64,000 nt of DNA from Testudinibacter aquarius (GTDB lineage Bacteria > Pseudomonadota > Gammaproteobacteria > Enterobacterales > Pasteurellaceae), in contig NZ_SMCP01000001.1 in assembly GCF_004342725.1 (NCBI RefSeq), forward strand, positions 1-64,000, read 5' to 3'. The translations under genes and the position numbers were made by a program. Below, in pieces: positions 1 through 9,641 of the stretch (its first letter is position 1; every line of letters starts with the position of its first letter). The notes under the pieces were generated by a model. That model saw only the letters and a list, made by a program, of their open reading frames with translations, was not told where the DNA came from and did not search any database.

Positions 1-74
1 CGTTACCGCTCGACTTGCATGTGTTAAGCCTGCCGCCAGCGTTCAATCTGAGCCATGATCAAACTCTTCAATTC
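1..74 (-). rRNA. rrs: 16S ribosomal RNA, 5' end only (partial)
   Basis: The minus strand reads through the universal 16S 5' segment, including GAGTTTGATCATGGCTCAG (the 27F primer region) and the GCTGGCGGCAGGC that follows. The mature 5' end should lie at about 73-74, just before AATTGAAGAGTTT. The rest of the gene, and presumably the 23S and 5S genes, continue beyond the left edge. Recognition is certain; only the exact 5' nucleotide is estimated. Confidence 0.97.
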
Positions 75-309
75 AAGTTCAATCGCTCAATGAATTTCTG
101 ACTATAATTTTGAAACTCCAAAAGTTTCATTATGAATTTACTATCAGCACTCATTAAGACTTTAGTTTATTTTTTTCGTCTCACTGAAACTCAGTAAGAC
201 TTCACCAATGTCTTGCACAAGTGCCCACACAGATTGTCTGATATATTGTTAAAGAACAAAAATCCTTGCCTTTATTTTGCAAGGCTATTTCAACTTTTAA
301 AAAGTGAAA
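75..309 (-). other. 16S rRNA leader region
   Basis: This is the spacer between tRNA-Pro and 16S, read on the minus strand. It contains the conserved Pasteurellaceae/Enterobacteriaceae leader boxA-ATATATCAGACAATCTGTGTGGGCAC, which normally lies upstream of 16S and takes part in antitermination and RNase III processing. Just after the tRNA are two small inverted repeats: TTTCACTTTTT/AAAAGTTGAAA (about 289-310) and CCTTGC/GCAAGG (264-284), the second followed by ATTTTTG. I see no convincing separate rRNA promoter here, so the 16S gene may be read from the promoter in front of tRNA-Arg. Confidence 0.7.
246..258 (-). promoter_or_regulatory. boxA antitermination element of the rRNA leader
   Basis: On the minus strand TGTTCTTTAACAA matches the rRNA boxA core TGCTCTTTAACAA with one change. 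It lies about 170 nt before the 16S 5' end, as in other gammaproteobacterial rrn operons, where it recruits the NusB/NusE antitermination complex. Confidence 0.8.
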
Positions 310-386
310 TGGTCGGCGAGATAGGATTTGAACCTACGACCCACTGGTCCCAAACCAGTTGCGCTACCAAGCTGCGCTACTCGCCG
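310..386 (-). tRNA. tRNA-Pro(TGG)
   Basis: The minus strand folds as a 77-nt tRNA with encoded CCA: acceptor CGGCGAG/CTCGCCG, T arm GTTCAAATC and an anticodon loop with TGG flanked by CTGGT/ACCAG. It is the last tRNA of an Arg-His-Pro set directly upstream of 16S. The E. coli counterpart, argX-hisR-leuT-proM, has a leucine tRNA in between that is absent here. Confidence 0.97.
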
Positions 387-421
387 ATTGTTACTTCTTA
401 GCATAACTGACAAGAAGTAAA

Positions 422-498
422 TGGGGTGGCTAATGGGACTTGAACCCACGACAACCGGAATCACAATCCGGGGCTCTACCAACTGAGCTATAGCCACC
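422..498 (-). tRNA. tRNA-His(GTG)
   Basis: The minus strand gives a 77-nt tRNA including CCA. It has the extra 5' G (G-1) opposite C73 that is typical of tRNA-His, a GTG anticodon in GGATTGTGATTCC, and the T loop GTTCAAGTC. It is the middle gene of the Arg-His-Pro cluster. Confidence 0.97.
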
Positions 499-539
499 AT
501 TGATGTTGACAAGCGTTAGCTGAATCAAATGCGAACGCA

Positions 540-616
<77 letters not shown>

Positions 617-638
617 ACATCGCATCGTTGCGGGGCGC

Positions 639-667
639 ATATTAAGTGTTTCTGAATAACTTGTCTA
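639..667 (-). promoter_or_regulatory. sigma-70 promoter of the tRNA-Arg/His/Pro (and probably rRNA) transcript
   Basis: On the minus strand a TAGACA -35 box (662-667) and a TAATAT -10 box (639-644) are separated by exactly 17 bases. They are followed by GCGCCCC, a GC-rich discriminator typical of stringently controlled stable-RNA promoters. The start point would be near 632, just before tRNA-Arg. The tRNA-Asn promoter in this window has the same discriminator. Confidence 0.75.
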
Positions 668-755
668 GTGCTTTTTCGTTTTTTTTTCTCGCCTGCTGTT
701 AAAATATGCAAATTGGCGATTATTTCCTAATTTTCTGTTTATTTTGCCTGCGCAA

Positions 756-1481
756 TCATAATTTATTCGTCAAATAATAATACGCATATTTCAGCAGATT
801 CACTTGTCTACGCCAACGTGTCGGTTGGCTTAATAAACGGTACAACCACTCTAAATTGGCTTTTTGCCAGATTAATGGCGCACGTTTAACTCTTCCGGTA
901 AAAACATCATAAGTGCCACCAACGCCCATATATAATGCTTGCGGATACGCCTGTTGGCACGCCTGCATAAACCGCTCTTGCTTTGGTGATCCCATTGCGA
1001 CCGTGATAATTTTCGCACCACTGGCTTTAATTTTTTCGATTAATTCTGCTTGCTGCTCTGCTTTAAAATAGCCGTCTTGCGATCCGACTAAATTCACCTG
1101 CCATTGTGCTTTTAATTTTTGTTCGGTTTCTGCCAACACGGCCGGCTGCCCGCCAACCAGAAATACCGGTGTCTGCAATTTTCCCGCCTTTTCCATCAAG
1201 GCATACCACAAATCACAGCCAGCCACCCGTTGCAAAGTGCGGTATTGCGGGTATTTTTTCTGAATGGATTTAACAATACTCATGCCGTCCGCATATTTAA
1301 ATTCGGCATTCAGCAGCAGTTGCTTAATTTCCGGTTGTTTTTCAGCCGTGATAATTTTTTCTGCATTAATTGCAATTAATTTGCCTTGCTGCACGCCGTT
1401 TTCATGTAACAAAAAATCTAAAAAGGTGGTTTGATCTTTAACGGCTAAAATATCGATACTACGGATAGTTACTTTTTCCAT
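756..1481 (-). CDS. wecG: ECA lipid II synthase: UDP-ManNAcA transferase WecG
   Basis: A 241-residue protein of the WecG/TagA/CpsF glycosyltransferase family. WecG transfers N-acetyl-D-mannosaminuronic acid from UDP-ManNAcA onto GlcNAc-PP-undecaprenol (ECA lipid I to lipid II) at the inner face of the cytoplasmic membrane. Family hallmarks visible are the ADGM segment near residue 65, GSPKQE near 165 and the glycine-rich [11 protein letters not shown] near 190. It is the last gene of the ECA operon, 13 bases after wzyE, as in E. coli. No clear terminator follows, so some reading into the downstream tRNA cluster is possible. Confidence 0.93.
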   Translation of the reverse strand: MEKVTIRSIDILAVKDQTTFLDFLLHENGVQQGKLIAINAEKIITAEKQPEIKQLLLNAEFKYADGMSIVKSIQKKYPQYRTLQRVAGCDLWYALMEKAGKLQTPVFLVGGQPAVLAETEQKLKAQWQVNLVGSQDGYFKAEQQAELIEKIKASGAKIITVAMGSPKQERFMQACQQAYPQALYMGVGGTYDVFTGRVKRAPLIWQKANLEWLYRLLSQPTRWRRQVNLLKYAYYYLTNKL

Positions 1482-1494
1482 TATTTTTCTACTC

Positions 1495-2838
1495 TCAAGA
1501 TTTGATTAATTTTATTTGTACACTACCGGTTTGTCGAAACAGTAATACAATCACTTTTGCCAACAAGACCGCAATGATAAAAATTAAGGCAAAGAACACA
1601 AAACGCGACACAAAGGCATCAATTCCTTCCCTGACTAAGACGATAATATTAAAGATATTGGCGAAGCAATAAGCTTGAATCAAGGCACCATTACTCCGCT
1701 GAAGTGCGGTTTTGCCGTATTGGTAAAAATAATCCATCGCCTTCAACAACCAGCCACACAACAGTGCGCCCAACACCATCAACGGTACGCCCCCCATAAT
1801 TAAAAATGATCCGAGCAGCGTTGGCGAAATCGCCAGCCCGGCGTAGTAATTCAGCACTTCCCAGGTAAAATAGTTGGCGGAATTAACCACTAAATCCGGA
1901 CGATTTTCCCATAATCCTTTAGGAATAAAGACATAAAAATCACGGATAATCGGCGCCAATCCTTGGAATTCAATCTTTTGGTAATACGAGAACAGCAGTG
2001 CCAGATTTTCCCATGGCGAAAAGGTGTCGCGGGTTAAATACAAAAAGGTATAAAACGCCTCACTACCACTGACATCCAAACCGTAACGTGCCAATGCTAA
2101 TCCGAACATCGCTACAATCGCTACCCCACCGGCAATCGCCAACGTCATGATTGAAATATAATTTTTGCTGATGCCGATGAAGAAGAAAATGGCCACTGCC
2201 AGCGCAATATTGGCACGGGTTCCACCCACCAATAAATAGGTCAACACACCGAAACTCACGCCAAACAATAAAAACAACAGCCAGTTTAGCTTGCTTGGTT
2301 TCAAGAAATAGAAAATCAACAGCGCCGGTAAAAAGAAGTAGAAAAAGCGTTTAAGTGCGGTTCCGCTGACGCTTTGTGAGAAAATTTGGCTGTAGCTGTC
2401 GAGTTTGAACAACAGAAAGCCGTTAAAACTGAAAAACAGACCGATGGTCACCAATGCCACCAAAAGTAATATCACGCCGGTGATAATCGCTTCTGAAGCG
2501 GAATATTGGCGAGCAGTTGCGACAGCGACAGTTACTGGTTGAATTTTACCCGGTAACAACCGCACTTGATATGCCACATAATACAGCAGATAAAATATCA
2601 GCGCTGAAAATTGAGTTATAAACAGGATCTCAAACGGCAGCAACGGCACATTGAAACCGAATGCCAGCACCATGCTGAACGGAAAGCCTAAATAAAACGT
2701 CAGTAAATAAACCAAAGTGAATAATAGATGAAAAGAAAACCGCACTTTTTTGAATGATTGATAGGCTAAATAGCCAATCAAGATCACTGAAAAAGTGTAA
2801 AGCAGCACCAAAATGCTGAGTTGAGCTAAGGTTAACAT
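1495..2838 (-). CDS. wzyE: ECA polymerase WzyE
   Basis: A polytopic membrane protein of 447 residues, close to E. coli WzyE (about 450), with more than ten hydrophobic segments. It polymerises ECA trisaccharide repeats at the periplasmic face of the membrane. I chose the ATG at 2838 (start MLTLAQLS). The open frame extends 26 codons further, but that extension overlaps wecF, is basic and non-hydrophobic, and does not look like family sequence. The chosen start follows AAGAGAT, a modest ribosome-binding site. Identity rests on membrane topology and on its place between wecF and wecG. Confidence 0.9.
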   Translation of the reverse strand: MLTLAQLSILVLLYTFSVILIGYLAYQSFKKVRFSFHLLFTLVYLLTFYLGFPFSMVLAFGFNVPLLPFEILFITQFSALIFYLLYYVAYQVRLLPGKIQPVTVAVATARQYSASEAIITGVILLLVALVTIGLFFSFNGFLLFKLDSYSQIFSQSVSGTALKRFFYFFLPALLIFYFLKPSKLNWLLFLLFGVSFGVLTYLLVGGTRANIALAVAIFFFIGISKNYISIMTLAIAGGVAIVAMFGLALARYGLDVSGSEAFYTFLYLTRDTFSPWENLALLFSYYQKIEFQGLAPIIRDFYVFIPKGLWENRPDLVVNSANYFTWEVLNYYAGLAISPTLLGSFLIMGGVPLMVLGALLCGWLLKAMDYFYQYGKTALQRSNGALIQAYCFANIFNIIVLVREGIDAFVSRFVFFALIFIIAVLLAKVIVLLFRQTGSVQIKLIKS

Positions 2839-2848
2839 AGTTGATCTC

Positions 2849-3910
2849 TTATTTCTGTGCCAATTTTTGCAACAGTTCCAGCCAGCCTTGAACAAAGTTC
2901 GGTGCGAAAAAATCAATTCGGCTTTTATCCAATTGTGCCAACCGCACTTTAGCGCGATTTAAGCTTTCCTGACTAACCTCCGCCAACTCGACAAACGGGA
3001 TTTGCTGTTGTTGCATATCTAAACAAAACGGATTTTCTCGATTCAGCACCAACGGAATATTGAATTGCGTTAATAAACAAATCGTGCCTATTCCCTGCTG
3101 CCGAGAAAAAATAAAATAGCCGACATCACATTGCACCAGCATGGATAAATAATCTTGAAAATCAATCCGTTGCTCAAACACCGTGACTGCACTTGCAGCA
3201 AATAACTCAGCAGCTTGTTTTTTGACGGTATTGATATACCCTTGATTATGCTCCGGATAGCCCATTGGGATCAAAATCTGCACTTGATCGCCCAATTGTG
3301 CCTTAATACCTTGCAGTGCTTCTAGATGGCGGTTGGATTGATCGCCGGAATTGCCCAACAAAATCGTCAACGGACGATCGCTAACCGCACTGGCTAAAGG
3401 CGGTTTTAAACTCGGATCCATTTTTGTCGGAAAATACAGTACTGTTTGTTCTGCATTGGGGTTAATTTGGTTGAATCGTTGCAAATCACCGACGGTCGCA
3501 AACACATGGCATAATTTTTTCTGTGCCATACGCCGCAGCGGATAAAACAGTTTGAATTGCAGTTTGTTGGAATCTTCATACAAATCTGCCCCCCAAATAT
3601 GCCAACCAATGCGATCCAGCGGTAATTTATTGCATAATATCGCCAGCCACAACGCAACATTGAACTGTCCATGCAGCAGATAGAAAGTATCTGAGCGTTG
3701 TTTAACTTCTTTAAGCAAGAAATCAGCCAGCGCTTTTTTGCCGGCAAAACGTTTCACTTCCGGCGGATCATTTTCACTGCTGCCGCCGACAATATAAAAT
3801 GCCGCACGTGCTTGCGGTGGAATCCGTTCCCATAATTGTTCACGGAAAAACGCCATCACGGTTTGGTTATGGTGAGGAATATTCGAGCCCAAAATATGGC
3901 AAATTCTCAT
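2849..3910 (-). CDS. wecF: TDP-Fuc4NAc:lipid II transferase WecF
   Basis: A 353-residue soluble or peripheral glycosyltransferase (E. coli WecF is about 359 residues) starting MRICHILGSN. It adds 4-acetamido-4,6-dideoxy-D-galactose (Fuc4NAc) from dTDP-Fuc4NAc to ECA lipid II, completing the trisaccharide repeat. It lies between wzxE and wzyE in the standard ECA order with 9-10 base gaps. Several shadow frames exist inside it, but only this one fits the family. Confidence 0.9.
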   Translation of the reverse strand: MRICHILGSNIPHHNQTVMAFFREQLWERIPPQARAAFYIVGGSSENDPPEVKRFAGKKALADFLLKEVKQRSDTFYLLHGQFNVALWLAILCNKLPLDRIGWHIWGADLYEDSNKLQFKLFYPLRRMAQKKLCHVFATVGDLQRFNQINPNAEQTVLYFPTKMDPSLKPPLASAVSDRPLTILLGNSGDQSNRHLEALQGIKAQLGDQVQILIPMGYPEHNQGYINTVKKQAAELFAASAVTVFEQRIDFQDYLSMLVQCDVGYFIFSRQQGIGTICLLTQFNIPLVLNRENPFCLDMQQQQIPFVELAEVSQESLNRAKVRLAQLDKSRIDFFAPNFVQGWLELLQKLAQK

Positions 3911-3919
3911 AAGTGGTCC

Positions 3920-5191
3920 TTACTGCGGTGTTGGTGGATGGTCGGCTCTTTTTAAGTAAAGTGCAAAGCCGATAGCACACAGCATAAAATAACTGAAATA
4001 AGTGATCAAATACGACTGGGTTGCACCGACTGCGCCATTGAGCGGGATCAGCCAATAAGACGTGCCCAATAATAGAATAAACTGGCTAATTTCTGCCAAG
4101 ACATACAGTTTTAATGCCGCTTTCGCGACGATCAGATAACCGAATACATACGCCGATACTTTAAACACATCGCCCAATAGTTGCCAGATAAACAGATTCT
4201 CCATAGGCAAAAACTGCTCAGAAAACAGAATCCGAATCACCAGCTCCCGCAACAGATAGATTGCTAGGCTAACCAACAACACCGTCGGCAGCACAAATTT
4301 TAATGCTTTGCCCACTTCGAGCCGAATTTGACGAGGATCGTTTAATTTGGCAAACGTCGGCAACAAATATACCGAAAATGCAGCGGTGATGAATTGCAAA
4401 TAAGCATCCGAAATCTTGCTGACACCTTGCCATAACCCAACATCGTGCAGGCTATAAAATTCCAGCAGTCGATCACGCATTACAATATAAGCCACCGGCA
4501 ACGTAATCGCAGTGATCAACACCATACCGGAAAATTTGAGCAATTTTTGCGCTTGTTGAGACTCAAACTGCGGTTTGAATAATCTCAATGAAAATGACTT
4601 CTTGAGAACAACGATCGCAGGCAAAAACGTGAGCGCCGGAATCAGTGCCAAACCAATTAGCGCCCCTTGATAGCCCAAATAATACTGCGCCAGTAAAAAC
4701 AGCAGCATACCTAACAGCGAGCCGATGATGATACTGAGTGCATTGGCTTTAGCATTACGTTGTCCACGCAAGATCGCCAGAAGATAGTTGCTGAGGGCAA
4801 TGCCGAATTGCAGCACCGCCAGCACGCGAATCACGGTTTGATAGCCGTTTTCGGCAAATAGAAAATCTGCAATCGGTACAGCGAGGCCAAACAGTAAAAT
4901 GCCGACCAGTGCGGAAAACAGCACAATAATCAATGAGGAGGTGGCTAACACCGATTGTAACTGCGTGGGGTTTTGTTCATATTCCGCCACATATTTGGTC
5001 ACACCGTTGAAAATTCCCCCTCCGGCAAACACGCCAAGCACGGTCAACAATGTCATGTAGTTAGCCGCACGCCCAACACCTTCGGTGCCAAACGCCACGG
5101 CCAGCAACTTGACGACCAGCAAGCCGACAAGAATTTTTACCAACGTGGACGAAGCTGTCCAGATAGTCGTACTTCCAAGTGATTTTTTCAT
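3920..5191 (-). CDS. wzxE: ECA lipid III flippase WzxE
   Basis: A 423-residue polytopic protein of the Wzx/MATE-like MOP superfamily, with about twelve hydrophobic segments spread over the whole length. WzxE moves undecaprenyl-PP-linked ECA trisaccharide from the cytoplasmic to the periplasmic face. The length agrees with E. coli WzxE (416) and it sits between wecE and wecF as expected. The start is the ATG at 5191 (MKKSLGSTTIW). Confidence 0.92.
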   Translation of the reverse strand: MKKSLGSTTIWTASSTLVKILVGLLVVKLLAVAFGTEGVGRAANYMTLLTVLGVFAGGGIFNGVTKYVAEYEQNPTQLQSVLATSSLIIVLFSALVGILLFGLAVPIADFLFAENGYQTVIRVLAVLQFGIALSNYLLAILRGQRNAKANALSIIIGSLLGMLLFLLAQYYLGYQGALIGLALIPALTFLPAIVVLKKSFSLRLFKPQFESQQAQKLLKFSGMVLITAITLPVAYIVMRDRLLEFYSLHDVGLWQGVSKISDAYLQFITAAFSVYLLPTFAKLNDPRQIRLEVGKALKFVLPTVLLVSLAIYLLRELVIRILFSEQFLPMENLFIWQLLGDVFKVSAYVFGYLIVAKAALKLYVLAEISQFILLLGTSYWLIPLNGAVGATQSYLITYFSYFMLCAIGFALYLKRADHPPTPQ

Positions 5192-5245
5192 AGATACACT
5201 ACCGCACTTTATCAGGGCTTAATACAGCACCAAGTGCGGTCACAC

Positions 5246-6376
5246 TTATGCTTGCAAATACGCTGTCACAACCGAAATCACTTTTGCCACTTCACTGTCC
5301 GTCATATTATAAAACAGCGGCAAACGCACCAAGCGCTCACTTTCTCGAGTGGTAAATTGATCTTCCCCGTCAAATCGCCCAAATTTCTCACCTGCCGGAC
5401 TGGAATGCAACGGCACATAGTGGAACACGCTCATAATCTCTGCCGCTTTCAGGGCATCAATAAACGAAGTTCGGTCAACCACGTCATTCAGTTTCAGGTA
5501 GAACATATGCGCATTGTGCTGACAATCTTGCGGAATCGACGGCAGCTCAACACGCTGGTCGGCAAACGATTGAAACGCTTGGTAATATTGCTGCCAGATG
5601 GCTAACCGACGTTGATTGATCGACTCTGCGGCTTCCAGTTGCGCATACAGATATGCCGCTTGCAGATCCGACATCAAGAAGCTCGATCCCATATCGCGCC
5701 AGGTATATTTATCCACTTGGTCACGGAAGAATTGGCTGCGGTTAGTCCCTTTTTCGCGGATAATCTCTGCACGTTCGATCAAACTCACCTCATTGACTAA
5801 GGTTGCGCCGCCTTCACCACCGGCAGTGTAATTTTTGGTTTCGTGAAAGCTGTAACAACCAATATGCCCAATTGTGCCTAACGCTTTGCCTTTATAAGTC
5901 GCCATCACGCCCTGCGCTGCATCTTCGATGACCCACAGCTTATATTGCTCGGCAATCGCCATAATGGTATCCATTTCACAGGCTACCCCGGCATAATGCA
6001 CCGGTACAATCGCTTTGGTTTTTGGCGTGATCGCAGCTTCAATCTTGCTTTCGTCCAAATTCATGGTGTCTGGTCGCACATCAACAAACACAATTTTTGC
6101 ACCACGCAACACGAACGCATTGGCGGTGGAAACAAACGTGTAGCTCGGCATAATCACTTCATCACCCGGCTGAATATCAATCAGCAGCGCCGCCATTTCT
6201 AACGAAGCGGTGCATGACGGGGTCAACAACACTTTTTTGGCGTTGAACTGCTGTTGCTGCCACTGTTCTGCTAATTTAGTAAACGGACCGTCGCCACTGA
6301 GTTTGCCCGTGGTCAACGCTTTAGCGATTTGCTGCTGTTCGGTGCCGACAACCGGCGGTTTGTTAAATGGAATCAT
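5246..6376 (-). CDS. wecE: dTDP-4-amino-4,6-dideoxygalactose transaminase WecE
   Basis: A 376-residue PLP-dependent aminotransferase of the DegT/DnrJ/EryC1 family, the same length as E. coli WecE (RffA). It converts dTDP-4-keto-6-deoxyglucose to dTDP-4-amino-4,6-dideoxygalactose using glutamate. The PLP lysine lies in SFHETKNYTAGGEGG near residue 181, and the IEDAAQG segment that contacts PLP is present. Its dTDP-keto-sugar substrate needs RffH/RmlA and RffG/RmlB activities, which are not encoded in this operon. Confidence 0.96.
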   Translation of the reverse strand: MIPFNKPPVVGTEQQQIAKALTTGKLSGDGPFTKLAEQWQQQQFNAKKVLLTPSCTASLEMAALLIDIQPGDEVIMPSYTFVSTANAFVLRGAKIVFVDVRPDTMNLDESKIEAAITPKTKAIVPVHYAGVACEMDTIMAIAEQYKLWVIEDAAQGVMATYKGKALGTIGHIGCYSFHETKNYTAGGEGGATLVNEVSLIERAEIIREKGTNRSQFFRDQVDKYTWRDMGSSFLMSDLQAAYLYAQLEAAESINQRRLAIWQQYYQAFQSFADQRVELPSIPQDCQHNAHMFYLKLNDVVDRTSFIDALKAAEIMSVFHYVPLHSSPAGEKFGRFDGEDQFTTRESERLVRLPLFYNMTDSEVAKVISVVTAYLQA

Positions 6377-6446
6377 AATCTATCCTTTGCTGCTTATAAT
6401 GCTTATTCGTTTATTAGGGGCAGTTGATATTTGTTTATCATTTGAG

Positions 6447-7193
6447 CTATAAACGCTTTTTTGAATGATAAAACCAATAGCTGATCTGTTCGAGCCGCGC
6501 CTGTTTTTGGTAGAGGTTAATCGCTTGGCAGTTATTGGCTTGGGTGGCAATCCAAAGCTGTTGCTTTTGCTGCTGCAAACACCAGTTGACCGCACTTTGC
6601 AATAATTGCTTGGCAATGCCACGCCCTCTAGCCTGCTCGGCAACCGCCAACAAACCCACTCTGGCTTGGGTTGAGTCAATCGCGCGCAAGCTAATCGCCC
6701 CCTGAATTTCATTGTGCTGATTTTTCAGCAACAAACACAGATCATCAAATTGCGCCAACACCGCTTTACGAATCCAAGTGCGGTAAAAACGGCTGTTTTG
6801 CTCAGCGCTGAACCATGGCTGACGAAAACGGCTGCTTAAAAATGCACTGCCGAAAATCGCTTCCAATTGCTCAATGTCATCGATAGCGGCGATGCTGAAA
6901 CCTGAGTCGCTTTGCATTCCCTGATTTAATGGCAAGCAGAAATCCAACTCGCCTTCGACAAATTCAAAGCCTAAGTTTTGCAATTGGTGTATCTGCGACA
7001 ATTGATCGGCGTGCAGTTTGCATTGCACCAGATCAAAATCGTGCCAAACCGTACTTTCTTGATTAAATTCAGGCTTGTTAAATTCAGGCGAAAGTGCGGT
7101 CTGCGCTGGCAAAAATTGCAATTTTGCAATCTGTTGCCCGAAAAATTCACTTTCCCACTGATTGCTGATCAGCTCAAAACCGCACTTTGCCAT
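6447..7193 (-). CDS. wecD: dTDP-fucosamine acetyltransferase WecD
   Basis: A GNAT-fold N-acetyltransferase of 248 residues with the acetyl-CoA motif ARGRGIAKQLL in its C-terminal half. It acetylates dTDP-4-amino-4,6-dideoxygalactose to dTDP-Fuc4NAc. I chose the ATG at 7193 (MAKCGFELI) because GGAGAGG lies at good spacing in front of it; the frame also has a TTG at 7211, inside wecC and without a site. The gap to wecC is 5 bases. E. coli has rffG and rffH between wecC and wecD, but here the two genes are adjacent. Confidence 0.9.
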   Translation of the reverse strand: MAKCGFELISNQWESEFFGQQIAKLQFLPAQTALSPEFNKPEFNQESTVWHDFDLVQCKLHADQLSQIHQLQNLGFEFVEGELDFCLPLNQGMQSDSGFSIAAIDDIEQLEAIFGSAFLSSRFRQPWFSAEQNSRFYRTWIRKAVLAQFDDLCLLLKNQHNEIQGAISLRAIDSTQARVGLLAVAEQARGRGIAKQLLQSAVNWCLQQQKQQLWIATQANNCQAINLYQKQARLEQISYWFYHSKKRL

Positions 7194-7198
7194 GTTGC

Positions 7199-8470
7199 TT
7201 AGCCTCTCCAAATTCCACGGGTATCAATCACCCATTGCTGCTGAATTTGTTGCGGCGCAACCGCTTTAAATTGTTTATGATCAACCAATAACACCAAAAT
7301 ATCGGCTTCGGTTAAGGCTTGATCCAATTCAGTTAATTGTACCTTTTGTTGTAGTTGCGCCGATAATTTTTCAATATTCGGCTCTACCGCCAACACTTTG
7401 CCCACATGCCATTCGGCCAATTCTGCGGTAATTTCCACTGCCGGACTTTCGCGCAAATCGTCGATATCCGGTTTGAATGCCAAACCCAAACAGGCAATGG
7501 TGATCTCTGACGCCTTACAATCACGTTGGGTTACGGCTTCAGCCAGCGCCTGTTTAACCTGTTCGATCACCCAGTGCGGTTTATAGTCGTTGACTTCACG
7601 AGCAGTGCGGATCAACCTTGCCTGCTCCGGACTTTGTGCCACGATAAACCATGGATCCACTGCAATGCAGTGCCCGCCGACGCCGGCACCCGGCTGCAAA
7701 ATATTCACACGCGGGTGACGATTCGCCAGCTTAATCAGTTCCCAAACACTGATTTTCAAATGATCGCAGATCAGCGACAGTTCGTTGGCAAACGCAATAT
7801 TGACATCACGGAAGCTGTTTTCGGTCAGTTTGCACATTTCCGCAGTACGCGCGTTAGTTACAATGCATTCACCTTTGACGAATAATTGGTACAAACGTGC
7901 TGCTTGCTCGGCGCAAGCTGGCGATAACCCACCGATCACACGATCATTAGAGAATAACTCTTGCATGATTTTGCCCGGCAGCACACGCTCTGGACAATAT
8001 GCCAGTTTAATATCTGCTTGGTCGCCAACTTGCGACGGAAAGCTCAAATCCGGACGTAATTCCATCAACCACTGTTCTACCTGTTCAGTGGCACCAACCG
8101 GTGAAGTGGATTCCAGCACCACCAAATTGCCTTTCTGCAACACCGGCGCAATATTTTTTGTCGCTGATTCGACATAACTCAAATCCGGCTGATAATGATC
8201 TTTAAACGGGGTTGGCACGGCAATTAAAAATGCATCTGCCGGCAACACTTTAGTACTGGCGGTTAACAGGCCTTGTTCAACCGCACTTTTCACGGCCACA
8301 TCTAAATCAGGTTCAACAATATGAATTTTGCCTTGATTGATGGTGTCCACCGCATAGCGGTTCAGATCCACGCCCAACACCCGCTTGCCGCTGCTGGCAA
8401 ATGCGGTCGCCGTCGGCAAGCCGATGTAACCCAAGCCGATAACCGAAATTGTATTAAATTCTGTACTCAT
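7199..8470 (-). CDS. wecC: UDP-N-acetyl-D-mannosamine dehydrogenase WecC
   Basis: A 423-residue member of the UDP-glucose/GDP-mannose dehydrogenase family (E. coli WecC about 420). It oxidises UDP-ManNAc twice with NAD+ to UDP-ManNAcA. Visible motifs are the Rossmann fingerprint GLGYIGLPTA near residue 11 and the catalytic-cysteine segment GAGVGGHCIAVDP near residue 260. It directly follows wecB, which makes its substrate. Confidence 0.96.
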   Translation of the reverse strand: MSTEFNTISVIGLGYIGLPTATAFASSGKRVLGVDLNRYAVDTINQGKIHIVEPDLDVAVKSAVEQGLLTASTKVLPADAFLIAVPTPFKDHYQPDLSYVESATKNIAPVLQKGNLVVLESTSPVGATEQVEQWLMELRPDLSFPSQVGDQADIKLAYCPERVLPGKIMQELFSNDRVIGGLSPACAEQAARLYQLFVKGECIVTNARTAEMCKLTENSFRDVNIAFANELSLICDHLKISVWELIKLANRHPRVNILQPGAGVGGHCIAVDPWFIVAQSPEQARLIRTAREVNDYKPHWVIEQVKQALAEAVTQRDCKASEITIACLGLAFKPDIDDLRESPAVEITAELAEWHVGKVLAVEPNIEKLSAQLQQKVQLTELDQALTEADILVLLVDHKQFKAVAPQQIQQQWVIDTRGIWRG

Positions 8471-8492
8471 AACCTTTTACTCTAACTGGCTG

Positions 8493-9626
8493 TTATGCCA
8501 AAAATTGTTTAATGGCGGTAATGATTCTTTCGCAAGCCTTACCGTCGCCATAAGGATTATTGGCTTTTGCCATGCTTTGATAGTGCAACGGCTCTTTCAA
8601 TAATCGCTCAACTTCTATGATAATCCGTTGCGGATCAGTGCCAACCAAGCGTACTGTCCCAGCTTGTACCGCTTCAGGGCGCTCGGTGGTCTCACGCATC
8701 ACCAGCACTGGTTTACCCAGTGACGGCGCTTCTTCCTGAATCCCACCCGAGTCGGTCAAGATCAGGTAGGCACAGTTCATTAAATAGACAAACGGCAGAT
8801 AGTCCTGCGGTTCTATCAAAAATACATTGTTCATGCCCGATAACCAGCGTTCGACCGGCTCGCGCACATTCGGATTCATATGCACCGGATAAACCACCTG
8901 AATGTCAGCATGATTTTTTGCCAAACTGGCAATGCTTTGACAAATGCGTTCAAAACCGGCGCCAAAACTTTCACGGCGGTGTCCGGTGACTAACACCAAT
9001 TTTTTCTGGGGATCCAAAAACGGGTAGCACTGTGCTAATTGTGTTGAAAGTGCGGTATCCGCTGCCAATTTCTGTTTGACCCACAACAACGCATCAATCA
9101 CGGTATTCCCGGTGACCACAATACTGTCGCTCGGTTTGTTTTCCTGTAACAGATTCTGCTGCGAACTCAACGTCGGCGCAAAATGGTAACTGGCAATCGC
9201 ACCGGTCAGACAACGGTTGCCCTCCTCCGGCCATGGCGAATAGATATTGCCGGTACGCAAGCCTGCTTCAACATGCCCCACTTTAATCTGTTGGTAATAA
9301 CACGCCAAACTGGTGGCAAATGTGGTCGTGGTGTCGCCGTGTACCAGCACCAAATCCGGTTTAAATTCGCTTAATACCGGCTTCAACTCCTGCAAGATGC
9401 GCACACTGATATCGGTCAGATCCTGCCCGGCTTTCATGATATTCAGGTCATAGTCTGGTACCAGTTCAAACAGGTTCAGCACTTGATCCAACATTTGACG
9501 GTGTTGTGCGGTGACACACACTTTCGCTTCAATTTGTGGATCATCCGCTAACGCTTGTGCCAACGGCGCCATTTTAATCGCTTCCGGACGGGTGCCGAAA
9601 ACCGTTAATATTTTGAATTTTTTCAT
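8493..9626 (-). CDS. wecB: UDP-N-acetylglucosamine 2-epimerase WecB
   Basis: A 377-residue non-hydrolysing UDP-GlcNAc 2-epimerase (E. coli WecB 376) that makes UDP-ManNAc. The N-terminal [13 protein letters not shown] motif and the later GHRRESFG and SDSGGIQEE segments are diagnostic. I chose the ATG at 9626: AGGTGA lies about ten bases upstream and the start matches the family. A GTG at 9641 would add five residues and overlap that ribosome-binding site. The gene begins 15 bases after wzzE ends. Confidence 0.96.
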   Translation of the reverse strand: MKKFKILTVFGTRPEAIKMAPLAQALADDPQIEAKVCVTAQHRQMLDQVLNLFELVPDYDLNIMKAGQDLTDISVRILQELKPVLSEFKPDLVLVHGDTTTTFATSLACYYQQIKVGHVEAGLRTGNIYSPWPEEGNRCLTGAIASYHFAPTLSSQQNLLQENKPSDSIVVTGNTVIDALLWVKQKLAADTALSTQLAQCYPFLDPQKKLVLVTGHRRESFGAGFERICQSIASLAKNHADIQVVYPVHMNPNVREPVERWLSGMNNVFLIEPQDYLPFVYLMNCAYLILTDSGGIQEEAPSLGKPVLVMRETTERPEAVQAGTVRLVGTDPQRIIIEVERLLKEPLHYQSMAKANNPYGDGKACERIITAIKQFLA

Positions 9627-9641
9627 ATTAAAAATCTTCAC

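Noticed and set aside
264..284. Terminator separating tRNA-Pro from 16S
   Set aside because: The stem is only 6 bp with five T, followed directly by boxA. Without a second promoter it is more likely a processing or attenuation element.
2839..2916. 26-codon N-terminal extension of WzyE
   Set aside because: It overlaps the wecF stop and has no membrane character. The ATG at 2838 gives the usual WzyE length.
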